Assembly (NCBI GenBank): GCA_027625915.1
Contig: JANTQA010000008.1
Coordinates: forward strand, 8,106,501-8,170,500
From: Anaeramoeba flamelloides
Taxonomy: Eukaryota > Metamonada > Anaeramoebidae
Direction of reading: 5' to 3'
Length of the DNA stretch: 64,000 bases
The position numbers were made by a program, and so were the translations under genes. Below the pieces are notes generated by a model that ran no database searches, was not told the DNA's origin, and saw nothing but the letters and a program-made list of their open reading frames with translations. Shown piece after piece: positions 33,765 through 45,570 of the stretch (the stretch's first letter is position 1; every line of letters starts with the position of its first letter).

Positions 33765-34625
33765 ATTGTCAAAAATGTGATTATTGTACTAAATATTATG
33801 AAAAGACAAATCATTTCATTTGATAAAGTGTAAGATATATATTTATTAGCATCAAATCTGAAAAAAAATGGTTAAAAATTCTTGATAATAGACTTTATTA
33901 AAAAGTTATACTTGGAAATAATCCTCAGAAACTTTTTAATATGACTAATCAAAATTATGAAAATTATTATTCTTGTCACGACTTTTTCATTAAAGCTTTT
34001 ATGATTGTAAAATTAAGGTAATAACGAAAATGTAATAATTAAAAATTAAAAAAAAAAATACACAAAAGGGTAATATATATATATATATATATATATGTAT
34101 CTAGTGCCCCGACTCTGCGAGGTAGTGCCTAGGTTTTTTTTTTTTTTTTTAAATTTAAAAAGAATTCAGGTAAAATCTTGATTTTACCTTAATTCTTTTT
34201 AAATTTAAAAAAAAAAAAAATAAGACAGTATAATACCAATTATTAATCTCATATTGTGGAATATTTATCTGTAATCGATAATCGTTCTATTGGGTTTTTG
34301 TCTATTATATGAATTTTTGTGAAATTTCGCAAAGTACCTAGGTTTTTTTCAATTTAAGAAATGAAAAGAAAATTTAAAAGAATTTTGATATAATTTCTGA
34401 AATTAAAAAAAAAGATAACAAAAGCTAACAAAAGTTGTCCAGAATTCTAAATAATTTTGTAAAATCAAGATTTTATTCAATTCTTTCAAAACCTGTACAA
34501 TCCAACTATTAGTATATATATTTTCTACTCAATCATGCAAATGATATTATTATTATTTATTTTAATTATTCTTTCCTTTTCTTTTTTATTTGATATAGTT
34601 TTCTTTAATTGCTCCTTTCTATAAA
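33765..34625 (+). mobile_element. LINE 3' tail, plus orientation (right arm)
   Basis: Plus-strand relic with CDYCTKYYEKTNHFI, resembling the C-terminal zinc motif that follows LINE reverse transcriptases. It is followed by LDNRLY and LGNNPQKLFNMTNQNYENYY in broken frames. It ends in a (TA)n tract (34072-34096), two Rep-E foldbacks and the block shared with the left arm. Whether it is the same LINE family as 1-4249 is not established. Confidence 0.5.
34151..34207. repeat. Rep-E perfect-type hairpin
   Basis: Arms AAATTTAAAAAGAATT and AATTCTTTTTAAATTT flank AGGTAAAATC and its complement, so nearly the whole 57 bases fold on themselves. One extra base interrupts the stem. Confidence 0.85.
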
Positions 34626-34784
34626 TGAATAAATGAATAAACCTAACATTTTTCTTTTTCCTTTTTAGTTTTAAAAAACAAATATAAAAAAAAAATATCT
34701 TAGTTTTAAGATGTATTCTTATCACCTGTTTTAGACTCATAGATAACAGTTTTGATAATGAATTAATACATTAAAACTTTGAAT

Positions 34785-35395
34785 CAATATTTGAAGAAAA
34801 AAATTAATTCAATTTTTGTAATTTCAAAATTGAAATCATTTTTTCGCATTTTACTTTTTTCTTTTTTTTCGATTTTTTTTTAAATAGAAATTCATTTGCA
34901 AACTTTTTTTTATTTCAAGAACAATATTCACTTGGTAAAAATGTTTTATTCTAAGATTACTGAAACTATAACAATGATTATAGAAAAATTATATTCAATT
35001 CTATTACAATTTTCTTTGATCTTCAATTGAGGATTGAAATGAATATTGTAGTTTTTTTCCCAATGACATTTTTCAAATAGAGACCAAAATACCAACACAC
35101 TTGGTTTGGGGGCTTAATTTCTAAAAGAAAAGTCTGGGAAAATGAAGTGAAATTTTTTTCCTATTTATTATTAAAATGCCAATAGGAGATCAAAACCAAC
35201 ATTCTTGTTTTTCTCAATGGGTACTAAGAATCTTTGTTTTTCAATTTTGATAGAAAAATATATTGATTAATTTGATTTGTTATATATGATCAATTATTCT
35301 CAGACATGTATTATTCTACTTATTTCCTATTTGTTCTATAAAAGGTGAATTATAAAATATAATTGATATTTTTTTTTAATGACCTCTTTGACTTA
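34785..35395. mobile_element. Rep-D MITE (copy 3), left end degraded
   Basis: The interior parallels 40670-41290, for example AAATTGAAATCATTTTTTCG and TTCTTTGATCTTCAATTGAG. The right end retains GACCTCTTTGACTTAAAC. The left CAGTCAAAG end is not recognisable. Confidence 0.55.
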
Positions 35396-35582
35396 AACAA
35401 AGTTTATATTATACGAATTAAAAGTATTAGATCTCGACTTGGGAAATAAATAAAAACAATTTAAACTCGGATTTTTGTCTTTTATGAATTCCTTTTGATT
35501 ACTGATTTATCATTTCAAATAAAAAAATTTTTGAAATAAAAAATATGTTTTTACAATTTTAAAAATTATCAGAAAAACTCTT

Positions 35583-35958
35583 TAAAACCAACCCCACTTT
35601 ATAGAAAATCGACAAACAGGTGTTTCAAAGATTTGAACATTGAAAAAAAAAAAAAAAAAAAAAAAAAAAGAATTTATATAGATGAAAATATAAAAATGAG
35701 AGTTAAAAGAGAGAAATAAAATATAACTAATATAAAAAATCAATAATTTGAATATTAATAATTGACTTTTAAAAACATGCCTTTTATAGTAAAAAAAAAA
35801 AAAAAAATGAATAATTAACCTTGCAAATATTTCAAACATATTAAAAATTGGTTTAATACTGTTAAATCTTTGTAAGACCCAAAACTTGTGAATTCAACAA
35901 GAGATGATATTTTTGAAGAGAGTAAAGTTATTAGATTTGATTTAGATTTAAAGTATTT
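35583..35958 (-). CDS. Two candidate exons of an unknown gene
   Basis: On the minus strand 35958-35820 is open after a good acceptor (TTTTTTGATAG) and ends at CAAG|GTTAATT. It encodes FKSKSNLITLLSSKISSL, then VEFTSFGSYKDLTVLNQF. A second piece (about 35640-35583) encodes IFETPVCRFSIKWGWF and a stop. Composition suggests coding, but no family is recognised and no start exon was found between here and the RasGEF stop. A long A-run (35641-35668) sits at the second acceptor. Confidence 0.3.
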
Positions 35959-36203
35959 CTATCAAAAAATAATAAATAAATAAATAAATAAAAATCGTAA
36001 ATAATAATAAAAATAAAGTATTTATGAAATAATATTAAAAATTCCTCAATTGGAATAAATAAAAGAAATTATTTTTTATTAATTCGTAGTCACTTTTAAT
36101 AAACAAAGAAATATTCTTAAAAGGTAAATAAATAATTCCTAATAAATAAGTCTATCCATATTTGAAAAATAAAATGGTTATTAATTATTTAGATTCGGTG
36201 ACA

Positions 36204-39200
36204 TTAAAATAGGATTTCGTTTCTTGGTGCCTTTCGAGGTTCTCTCTTTAATGAAATTTGATATAATTTTTTTTGCTCTTCTCGTGGGAATTTATTTAAG
36301 AAAAGGGTGATTTGATAAACTGGGTGAAGGTTATAATCGTTTACTTGATATTTTTCAATTTCATAAATCACTTCATAAACAAGAGATCTCTTTGAAAAGT
36401 TTATCAACCCATTGATAAAATCGGGATTACCATCTTCTATAAAAGTTAAATCTGTTTGACAAAAGCCCAAAAATGGGATACAGGGAAGACTTGCGCTTTT
36501 CAAAAGTCCACGATAAATTTTATAATTATCCTTACCCGACATCAATGCTTTTAAGTTTTCATAAGTTTCCATCGTTTTAGGTTTCAGCTCGCCAAATGTG
36601 AAAGATAAGCGATACACCGCGGAAGAGCTTATTCCAGATAGGATGGAAATTAAAGAATTGAAATTGTTGAGTTGGTAAAGATACTGGGCAATATTGATGA
36701 ATTTTTTTAAAACTTTCACCCTTTGACGAACTCTTTCCTGTTGGATTATTAATGTCGCAACCCATTCAGACATTGCATTGAACCTATCTGTCATTTTCAA
36801 TACGTTCTTTGCTCGGTGCTTTAGTTTGTCTTTGGACCAGGCACAATTTAATAATTCTGCTGGCTTAATTTTTGAAAAGATTTCAAAATCAATTATTGAG
36901 ATTTGACGAGCAATTTCCTCTTCATCAATGTCAAAAAGTGTTAATGATTTACAAAAGATATTTCTTGGCACCTTTTGTTCTGGTGGTGTTTGGTTATTCC
37001 ATTTTTCTTTCTTGTCTCCTTTAATCTGGTTTTTTATCGATTTTTTCAATATTTCCATTAATTTTGTGTCTACTGATTTATTTAGGTTGTCTTTAATAAA
37101 TTTATTTACTTCTTCAAGTAACCCTTCATTAAAATCAGAGAAATGATTATCAATCCACCTTTTCAATAAATGAACTGTTCTCAATTTGATCGTTCTGAGC
37201 CCCGTATTAATTTCCTTTTCTGTTTTATTTTTGAGTCTTTCCTTTAAATTCTCTGACCATTGATATCATTGAAATAATTTTAATAATAATTTACCTGGTG
37301 ACGTGAACGATTGGTATGTCATTAAAAAGATATCCGTGTACTTTGGATCACTTGGTTTAGAATTTGTAATTTGTAATATTAATTGATTTAAATTTGCTGC
37401 GTGTAGTTTTTTGTTTGTTTGATCTTCATTCTGGAGATAAATGATGTTATTTTCATTTTCTTCTGGTTCATCCCAAATGTTTATATCTTCCAATTCGTCT
37501 TCTTCTTCAGCTCTATTTTTGAATATAATTATTTAAAAAAATTCAAAATTTGTGAAATATTCAAAAGTTATTTTGAATTTTTCCGGTTAAATGTTCCTAA
37601 TTTATAAACACCCCCAAGAAAATTTTATAAGAAAAAATGTAAACTATCTTTCAAAATCATTGGCCCATTAAAAATCAAATTTTACAGAAAAATATTTTTA
37701 ATAATTGAAGTTATCTATTATAATATAAAAATTTCGATTTTAATATTCAATACTATACTCAGGAGATATTTATTTTTTGTCTAAAAATAAAAGAAAAAAA
37801 AAATAAATAAAACTGTTAAAAAAAATTTTGACATTTATTTTGAAAGAAGCATTACATAAAAAATATAAAATTTAAAAAATTAAAAAAACCCATTTATCGA
37901 TTCTCCTTCCATTTGAATAACTAAATCTAATCTCTTTTTCATATTTGAAACCAATTTTTTCAATAATTCATCTGTTACTTCTTTCCAATTTTCCATTTTC
38001 ATTTTCCATTTTAACAAAACACTGTTGAAAAAATAAAAAAGAGAAAAAATGATTTATTTGCAAATTTTTCATTGTGAGAGGAAAAAATTCAAAACAATAC
38101 AAAAGCAATTCAAAATTCAAATGTTAGATGGGCCATTTATTATGAAATTTAGTTTATATTTCATTCTAAAAGAAAATCACAATTTCTGAGTATAATCATT
38201 AAATTGTTTGGATATTTTAATGATTAAAACTACCTTTATTAAAACTAAATTAATTTTTAACAGAAAGTTTAATAAATATATTTATTATTTATTGAAAGAT
38301 TTTTTTGATTAAAAAAAAAAGATCTTTTGCTAATTAATACTGATCTATTCAAATTTATTTTATTAAATTTTTAGTTCAAATTCCGTTTTTGAAATTAAAT
38401 AACTCTACAAATAAAATAACTCAAGAGATTTAATCTTTTGAAAGTCAAGTCAATTTTATAAAGTTTCTTCAGATTTAAAGTTATCTAATACATTAATCAA
38501 AGCTTGTTTAAAAATTTGTAAAATGTACAATGAATTAAAAATTTTCAGATATTTCTTAGAATTTTTCAGTATTAAATACAAAAAATTCTAATTTGGTGGA
38601 ATCTAAAAGGAAACCCAAAATTCTAGATCACCAAGTGAAAATTTTTATGATTTAAGAAATAAAATCCAATTAAGGGAATATGTGAAACATGTGAATAAAC
38701 ATATACTTTTAATTTCAGAAGATTACCAAACAACCATTAAAAAAATAATTGTACTTTTCGCAGATTTCGCTTCACTTTTATTCGAATTTGACGAAATCTG
38801 TTCAAATTAACAATTTTCTTTGAAAAAAGATGATAAAAAAATTTTGGATTGGCAAAAAAAAATGTTTTCTTTGATTCCCAATTCTTATTTTTTTGGAATT
38901 TTTCATATAAACAATAATTTACATAATAATATTACTAATTAATTAATTAAATATTTTAGTATTTTTAATTAATTATTAAAAATTTTTCTTCTTCTTCTTC
39001 TAATTATTATTTATTACACAAATTAGCTAGTTTTAAAATAATATAATTAAATAACTTTTGTTCCTATCATTTATTTTGATTAGAATAATAACTATTATAA
39101 CAATCAAAAAAAAAAAAAAAATTAAAATTAATAAAGTTTCATAAATTACAGTATTTATATATCATACCATTTTGAAAAATAAGAATTGTAAATATTTAAT

Positions 39201-39448
39201 AAATTCATAAAAAATTAATGTAATTTTTTAATAAAATCCCTTATGAAAGTTATCTTCATTTTTCGATTTGATTTATTTTAAAATAAATTTATATAAATAA
39301 TTAAATTGCACAGCATTTTCATTTTAATTTTTCTTGCAAACCTTAACATTTTTGAATTGTAAATTCACAAAAATTAAATATATAAAAATTAATGTATTGC
39401 ATAACTGATAATAATATACAATTACCCATTTTCGAGCCCTTGTTCCAT
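36204..39448 (-). CDS. Ras guanine nucleotide exchange factor (REM plus CDC25 domains)
   Basis: Four exons: 39448-39426, 38021-37890, 37512-37295, 37252-36204, giving 473 residues with all phases closing. The start is MEQGLENG. The RasGEF_N (REM) module includes FLMTYQSFTSPENL followed by TIKLRTVHLLKRW. The catalytic CDC25 homology domain (about residues 226-458) has FSKIKPAELLNCAW, then LKMTDRFNAMSEWV, ISILSGISSSAVYRL and PCIPFLGFCQTDLTFIEDGN. Such proteins pry GDP from Ras-type GTPases at membranes so that GTP can bind; a Ras lies at 59433-60029, but a specific pairing is not implied. An acidic stretch (EEEDELED) precedes the REM. The exon 2 donor is the weak GTTTTT. The third intron is only 42 bases and its sequence would otherwise put TGA in frame; splicing it yields the canonical SPENL of the REM domain. 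Confidence 0.9.
37253..37294 (-). other. 42-base GT-AG intron in the RasGEF
   Basis: GTAAAT...GTCAG borders. Removal restores SFTSPENLKERL, matching the REM consensus; retention reads through SPGKLLLKLFQ to an in-frame TGA. It is much shorter than this gene's other introns. Confidence 0.75.
38330..38640. repeat. Rep-F copy in RasGEF intron 1
   Basis: Contains AATACTGATC, AACTCAAGAGATTTAATCTT and AAAATTTGTAAAATG landmarks shared with 53935-54260 and more loosely with 52290-52545 and 63555-63800. Ends are undefined. Confidence 0.5.
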
Positions 39449-40604
39449 TTTTTTTTTATTTTTATTTTTTTTTGTTTGTTTGTGGATGTTGTTACCAAAA
39501 ATGTTATCAATGTGAATAAAGTCGTGAAAATGAAAAAGAAAAAGAAATTTTGAGTTGTTAAAATATAATATTAACACAATATAGGTGACCGGAAAAAAGT
39601 GAAAAGTAATTTAACAAGTTTATTGATGTTTATGATTCACATCCCAAAATTTACTGTTTTTGTGAATCATTTTTATAAGATATCTTAGAATATATGTTAT
39701 TGGTAATCTAAACAAAAATAAATAATTATTTTCCACATTCCATCATACTCTTTGGAATAACACAAAATTGTTTTTAGGTTTTAATTTCCGAGATTTATTT
39801 TTCAAATCTATGTGAAAAAAAAAAAACGTGAATGATTCACACAAATTATGTAATGCTGCATATTAGTTAACTTATTTTAAATTATTAAAAAAAAAACATT
39901 CTTAAGATAAAAAAGATGTATGTGTAAATCAAAATAAAGATACAGGCATTTATACACATGTCCTGATATAAACTATTTTTCAAAATTTTTGACTCACTTT
40001 ATAATGTTAATGGGAGTTTTTTTGAGGGTTTATACTTGTATTCTTATCAAATAAATATTTTCAAATTTTTGGGATCAGTATCATTTTTTCTAATTTCGGA
40101 AAATTTTTGTTTTGCTTTTTCAAATTTTTGTTTTTCTTTTTTTTCTATTTTCTTTTTTTTTTTTTTTTTTTTTTTTTTCTTTTGTTTTTCTTTTTCTTTT
40201 TATTTTTCTTTTTTTTTTTTTTGTAAAAGATCATGTGGAAAATAAAAATATTTTCGAAAAGACAAATAATCACTAACAAAATTGAGACTATGTAATATCT
40301 TTTAAAAGGAATTTAATCATTAGCAAAAAATCTTGTTGTTAAACTTTTTTTCAGTAAAATTTCAGTAATAAAAAATCCGTAATGTTCATTTCAACTATTT
40401 GATTCACTTTCTTTTTTCGTTTTTGGTTTTTTTTTAATTTTTAAAATATCAGGTTTTTATAGATTTAGAATGGTTTTATAGTAAATTACAAATCATATTT
40501 AATTATTTGTTGTTTTTGAATACTAGATGATGAAGATTTTTTTTTCAATTTATTATTTCAGGTGAGTCACAATTTTTGAAATGGTGTTTTTATATATATA
40601 AACT
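39449..40604. other. 5' flank of RasGEF, no gene seen
   Basis: AT-rich spacer with a long T-rich tract (about 40130-40225). No coding or repeat element recognised. Confidence 0.45.
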
Positions 40605-41296
40605 ATTTTTCAGTCAAAGGTGGCCCAGTTGTAATGGGTGAAATACATGTGTTTAAAGGGTTTGCATAGATATTAGAAGAAAAATTTTTTTTGGAAATTT
40701 TCAAAATTGAAATCTTTTTTGCATATTTTTGTTTATTTTTTTCGATTTATTTTTTAAAACATAATTCAGTTGCAAAACAATTTTTTATATTGCAAAATCA
40801 ATATCCACTTGGTAAAAATGTGTTATTCTATGGTTATTGAAACCATGGAAATGATCGTTGAGAAATCATATTAATTTATATTGGAATTCTATTAAATATT
40901 GATCTTGATATTTGTTTAATATAAGTGAAATATTTTCACTTCATTTTCATCTCCTTTTTGAAATAGTTACCACAAATACCAACACACTTCGTTTGGGGAC
41001 TTTGTTTCTAAAAGAAAAGTGTGGAAAATGAAGTGAAAATTGTATCTTATTTATTATTTAAATACCAGTAAAAGTTCAAAAGGACCATTCTTGTTTTTCT
41101 CAATTGGGCACTAAGAATTTGATTTTTTCAATTTTTAAGAAAATCAATTGATTTATTAGTTTTCTTTCAGACATATATCAACAATTCTTTGAAGTTTATT
41201 ATTATGCTTATTTCTTATTTTATTCTTCAAAGGTTAATTATATAAAATAATTGATATTTGAAAAAAATGTTTTTTTTGGATTCCACTTTGACTGAA
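40605..41296. mobile_element. Rep-D MITE (copy 4), longest copy
   Basis: About 690 bp bounded by TTTCAGTCAAAGGTGGCCCA and the complement-type TTCCACTTTGACTGAAA. It is inverted relative to copies 1 and 2. No coding frame. Confidence 0.75.
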
Positions 41297-41323
41297 ACAG
41301 AGAAAATATACATACAAAAAAGG

Positions 41324-41352
41324 ATCAAGAGAAAGAGAGAGAGAAAAAGGTA
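41324..41352. repeat. GA-rich microsatellite
   Basis: Purine run of AGA and GAGA units next to the end of the small ORF at 41359. Confidence 0.8.
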
Positions 41353-41358
41353 AAAAAA

Positions 41359-41649
41359 TTACAAAAGAGGTGCTTTTCGTTCAGAAATCAAAACTTCAGA
41401 TTCTTCGATTTCGCCGAGATGTTCCCAAAGTTTTTTGTAATTAGATCTCCAAATCTTGTCAACATTTGAAACACTTAAAAACAATAAAGTTGTTAAGGAA
41501 TCATTTTTTGAATAATGTCTTTGTACTTTTATTAAATTAAAAGGTAAATTTAAATTTTTAATAAAAAAAAAATGAAAATTAATTTTTTGATTTCTAAGAT
41601 CTCCTTTCATCCAAAATAATCTTTTTTTTATTGTGTGTTTGTTACTCAT
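41359..41649 (-). CDS. Small unknown protein, 96 residues
   Basis: It has an ATG start (MSNKHTIKKRLFWMKGDLR) and a clean stop with ordinary amino-acid usage. The second half (SVSNVDKIWRSNYKKLWEHL, then EIEESEVLISERKAP) looks like a folded, charged protein. I do not recognise a family. It may be a complete small gene or an exon of a longer one. It lies just downstream of a GA-rich tract and beyond Rep-D copy 4. Confidence 0.45.
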   Translation of the reverse strand: MSNKHTIKKRLFWMKGDLRNQKINFHFFFIKNLNLPFNLIKVQRHYSKNDSLTTLLFLSVSNVDKIWRSNYKKLWEHLGEIEESEVLISERKAPLL

Positions 41650-42088
41650 ATAAATTAAGTTTTCATTTTTCGTTCAATTTTTATTAAGAATTTGGAAATT
41701 ATATTTTAATTTTTTATTTTTTTTGCCATTTTTTCCCCTCGCTAAAATTTCTTTTTATTGTGAAGAAGAGTTACAAAGGAAAAAAATCAATTGGATACTT
41801 GGTTAAAACTGAGATATCGAATTACAAAAGTATGATAACTTGAAAATAAAAAATTTAAAAAGTCAAGACAAAAAATACAAAAGGGTTTAAGCAAACGAGA
41901 TCAAAAAGAAAATTGAAATTACAGCAATTAAACTTCTATCTTGAGCAAATGACCCTAACCTAACCAATTATCAAATTAAATGAAATCAACTAAAAATGCC
42001 ATGGATGTGATTTTTTGGTGTTTTTAATTAATAGTTGTATTATTATTATTATTTTGATTTTTTACTAATTGCTTCATATAAACCCTTT

Positions 42089-42358
42089 TTAATTTTTTTT
42101 TTTTTTTCCTTTTTCTTTTTTCTTTTCAATTTTTTGTTTTTCCTTTTTAACTACAATGAAAATTTGGGTATGTCTTCCATATGGATAATTGTAACATCTA
42201 TGATTTTGAGCTTGAATTTTTGAAATGGGTTTAAGTAAAAGGGTATCTAGAGTGTCATTGAGAATTCCCCAATAATAATAATAATAATAATAATAATAAA
42301 CAAAATTTTTATAAAGACTCTTCATTTCATGAAAATTTGTTTTGAAAACTCGAAACAA
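42089..42358 (-). CDS. Possible exon with an in-frame ATT repeat
   Basis: The minus-strand frame reads FRVFKTNFHEMKSLYKNF, then a run of nine Tyr from an (ATT)n repeat (42271-42300), then LDTLLLKPISKIQAQN and CYNYPYGRHTQIFIVV before a Lys-rich end. Parts look coding, but the Tyr run and Lys tail are products of simple repeats. Weak candidate. Confidence 0.25.
   Translation of the reverse strand: MFRVFKTNFHEMKSLYKNFVYYYYYYYYYWGILNDTLDTLLLKPISKIQAQNHRCYNYPYGRHTQIFIVVKKEKQKIEKKKEKGKKKKN
42271..42300. repeat. (ATA/AAT)n trinucleotide microsatellite
   Basis: About ten AAT units in a row on the plus strand. Confidence 0.9.
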
Positions 42359-42937
42359 AGAAAATATTTGAAAAAAAGTGAGACAATTGATTGAATGTAA
42401 ATTTTGTAATAAAAAATCACTATATTTTCTAAAAATTGAATTTAATTAAAAGTTACTATCAAAAACGTTAAAGGACCATTAGATTAAAAACCAATTTAGA
42501 ATAATCCTTCTGATATTTAAAAATATTGACGAGTTTCTCAATTTTTTTAAAAAATTGTAAGAGAATTATATTTTACACCTTTTTCTTTCAAACGTTGAAA
42601 TTTAAACAATTCTGAAAGATCAGAAGTTTCAAACTATTAATTAAACATGATGATTGACTAACTCTTTATATTTTATTTAATTTCCAAACTGAAGCTTAAT
42701 CCTGAAAAATAATTTACCAAAAAAAGGTACATTAATTTTCTAAAATGACATCTTTTAAATCTATTTACTTGATCCAATTGATTTTTTTTTAATATAAACA
42801 AAAAATTCATCAAAAAAAAATTATTTTTTATAAACATCTTCTCAATAAGTGGTAAAAAAAGGTCTGTTAGAATTTTTGGAAAAAAAAATTGTATAGTGAT
42901 GTTGATCTTATGAGATATCTCATGTGTCATCCACAGA

Positions 42938-42985
<48 letters not shown>

Positions 42986-43489
42986 TAATATTTCATTTTT
43001 TGTCAATAAAATTGGTACTACAAATGAGCTTTTAAAAAAATTTCCAACAACAATTAGAATATTTATTGTTTAACAAATTTTCATCAAAAAAATTTTTGAA
43101 AATTGTGGAAAAACATCAAAAAAAATTGTAATATTACCATATTTTTTCAATTTTTTGATAATTTGGTTTATAATAAACACGGTTATTTAATAAAAGATCT
43201 TGGATCAAAAATTATTTTTCTAGATATTTTACAATTGAAGTTGGAAAATCCAATTTTCCAGGTTCTAGTAAGATTTTTTTCAAATTTTTTCGTAAAAAAT
43301 TTAAATAATTTTTTTCACAGTTAAGAGGTTATAATCATTATATTATAGAATAATTTTAAATCTAATATATATCTTTCAATCGATGACCAATTATTTAGAC
43401 TATTAAAGAATAATTATTGTTTTAAATTGAAAAAAATATTTATTTTTTGATTTTTCGTTTAGGTTTTTTTGAGTTTTCTATTTTTGAAA
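42359..43489. other. Spacer with (TA)n tract
   Basis: No gene supported. A (TA)n microsatellite occupies about 42940-42982. Open frames here are short and Phe/Lys/Asn-driven. Confidence 0.45.
42940..42982. repeat. (TA)n microsatellite
   Basis: Longest TA tract in the window, about 43 bases. Confidence 0.95.
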
Positions 43490-43920
43490 AATCCTATTAG
43501 CACTTTCGTTGGGATTTTTTTTTTATTTTTCAAATAAACCGAAAATTATATAAATTTTCTTTTTAATACATAAATTAAAAAAAAGCCGTTAGCTTTTCCA
43601 GAATTTAAAATAATTTAGAAAAATCTTTGATTTTTCTCATTTATTAAATTAAAAGAAATGTGGGCACTCTACAGGCACTTTTGTTAGGTTTTTTTCAATT
43701 CTTTTTGAATCCTGGAAAACCTAGTAATACCCATTAGGTTTTTTTTAATTTTTGTAATATACAGAAAATTTAAGAAATTTTCAGTTTTTTTCAAAAAGTA
43801 AAAATAAAAATCGCAGTTAGCTTTTCCAGAATTTAAAAGAATTGAGTAAAATCAAAGATTTTCTCTATTTTTTGAATTCTAGAAAAGCTAGGAACTCTAA
43901 GGACACTCTCGATATTTATG
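43490..43920. repeat. Rep-E cluster
   Basis: Several TTAGGTTTTTTT-type units, each followed by AAAATTT/TTTTCTTTT half-palindromes and a TTTTCCAGAATTTAAAA block, are arranged in tandem. They resemble units at 21825-22170, 32285-32375, 34120-34510, 56386-56464 and 60355-61900. Confidence 0.6.
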
Positions 43921-43964
43921 ATTATTAATTTTTTTTCTATATTTGGGTTTTTTATACAAGTAAA

Positions 43965-44439
43965 GTAGTGAAAAAAATCCCTGACAAGATTTTTAAATGT
44001 GAATATTAGTAAAATTTTTGTGTAATTTCTTTTATTTACAATCAAATCCTTTTTTTAAGAATCAAACTTTTTAAATTATAACTCACCCACTTATTAGAAT
44101 GATGATTAAAGAAATCACATTTGATCAAAACACCATTCAATTCAAAAAACAAGAAGAAAAATTATCATTTTCCAAACTCTGACAATCCTCTATAAAACTC
44201 GATTGTTTTACAAAAAAAGTTGATCTACTTTTGCTATCGGACAATTACTCGAGTATTCTAGAGACACCTTACTTTGATGAACTTTAAATAGGTTTATTAC
44301 TAATCTCATAAAAAAAATTGGTTATTTATAATAAGGATTTGATTGAAAATAAATGAAATTACACAAAAATTTTACTAATATTCACATTTAAAAATCTTGT
44401 CAGGGATTTTTTTCATGTCGGGTATTTTTTTCCCTGCTA
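43965..44439. mobile_element. Rep-I MITE, Tc1/mariner-type ends (copy 1)
   Basis: About 475 bp with inverted repeats over 90 bp long. Right end CATGTCGGGTATTTTTTTCC followed by CTGCTATA; the left end lacks about 17 bases of this terminus. Interior nearly identical to copy 2. Confidence 0.75.
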
Positions 44440-44934
44440 TACAACATTTTTAATACTATTATTTATTATCAATTCAAGTAAATATCCCAAAGTTGAATAA
44501 AACTAAAATTCATTTCCACACCAATTGAAAAAAAATTACCACATAACATACCTTTTTTATTCGACTAGAGAGTTTTTAAAAATCTTAGTACTTCTAACAG
44601 CAATAAATACTGTGGCAACAAGAATTTGAAGTTAGAAAAAACTAATTCCTTTTTCGTTTAAGGGACTAATCTCTATTCAATTTTTTTACCTAAATTTAAT
44701 AGAGACTGAGAAAATTTTTTGCCAATTATCTTGATTTGAAAACCCCTGTTTATTTTCAATATTAAACATAATTCTTGATTAGGAATCCTTATTTAGAAAT
44801 TGGTCAAAAAAAAAAAAAAATAGAGACTAGCCCCTTAATAAAAAGGTATTAGTTTTTTCTAACTTCAAATTTTCAATTTTTTTTTATCCTCGTGGTTTGT
44901 TCCTGGATTTTGATTTGAACAGTTGGGGAAAAAA
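44440..44934. other. Spacer with a local inverted repeat
   Basis: AAATTTGAAGTTAGAAAAAA-like sequence near 44620 and its complement near 44855 (TTTTTTCTAACTTCAAATTT) together with AGGGACTAATCTCTATT and AGAGACTAGCCCCTTAA suggest a foldback element of about 270 bp (44600-44880). No coding. Confidence 0.5.
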
Positions 44935-45310
44935 AACGAAACAGGAACAAAAGTGAAACACGGTTTTTAATTGGAACCACTAATAGAACCTGAAAATTCT
45001 AAGTAAGATCAATTAATACAAGAATAAATAAATAAATAAATACAAAATGGAGGATTCGATATAATAACAGTTTTTATAATACTATCTTTTGATATATAGG
45101 GTTTTTCTTTAGTTGATCAATTATTAAAAATTTATAATAACAAAATTCGACTTATTTTGAGATCTCAAAAAAAAAATTATCTGATTTTGATAAAAAAGTA
45201 GATTTAAATTTGATTTTGTTGGTTTGATTGAAAATAATATAATGGATTATTCTTTTGGGTTGAATTGATTTCTTCTTGGAAATTGATTTTACGTTTTGTT
45301 TTCAGTCAGG
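44935..45310. mobile_element. Rep-A MITE (copy 3), right end truncated
   Basis: The left end has AAAAGTGAAACACGGTTTTT and the interior shares TTGATCAATTATTA and AATAATATAATGGATTATT blocks with 15115-15513. The copy stops at about 45310 without the matching terminal repeat. Confidence 0.7.
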
Positions 45311-45570
45311 TTAACGTTATCATTATGATCTTGTTTATTGTTTTTTTCCCAAATAATAAAATCAAATTACCCAAATAAAAAATTTATCTCAAAGTTATAA
45401 AAGCAAGTTGAATTAAATTCTTTAAAATATTACTTCTAATTGCTTTTGTAAAGATCTTGGATTTTTTCGACTTTAAATTAGAAAAATATTTTCTGTAATT
45501 AAAAGGATAAATAGTCGTTTATTAATTGGAAAAGAATAACATCAACTAAAAATGATTAATAAAGAACAAA

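Noticed and set aside
37253-37294. Alternative genetic code with TGA as a sense codon
   Set aside because: The in-frame TGA is removed by a GT-AG intron that restores a conserved motif, and other genes use TAA normally.
40036-40245. Plus-strand Phe-rich frame
   Set aside because: Produced by a long T-rich tract.
41945-41965. Telomere-like CCCTAACCTAACC
   Set aside because: Only two imperfect units in the middle of the window, no array.
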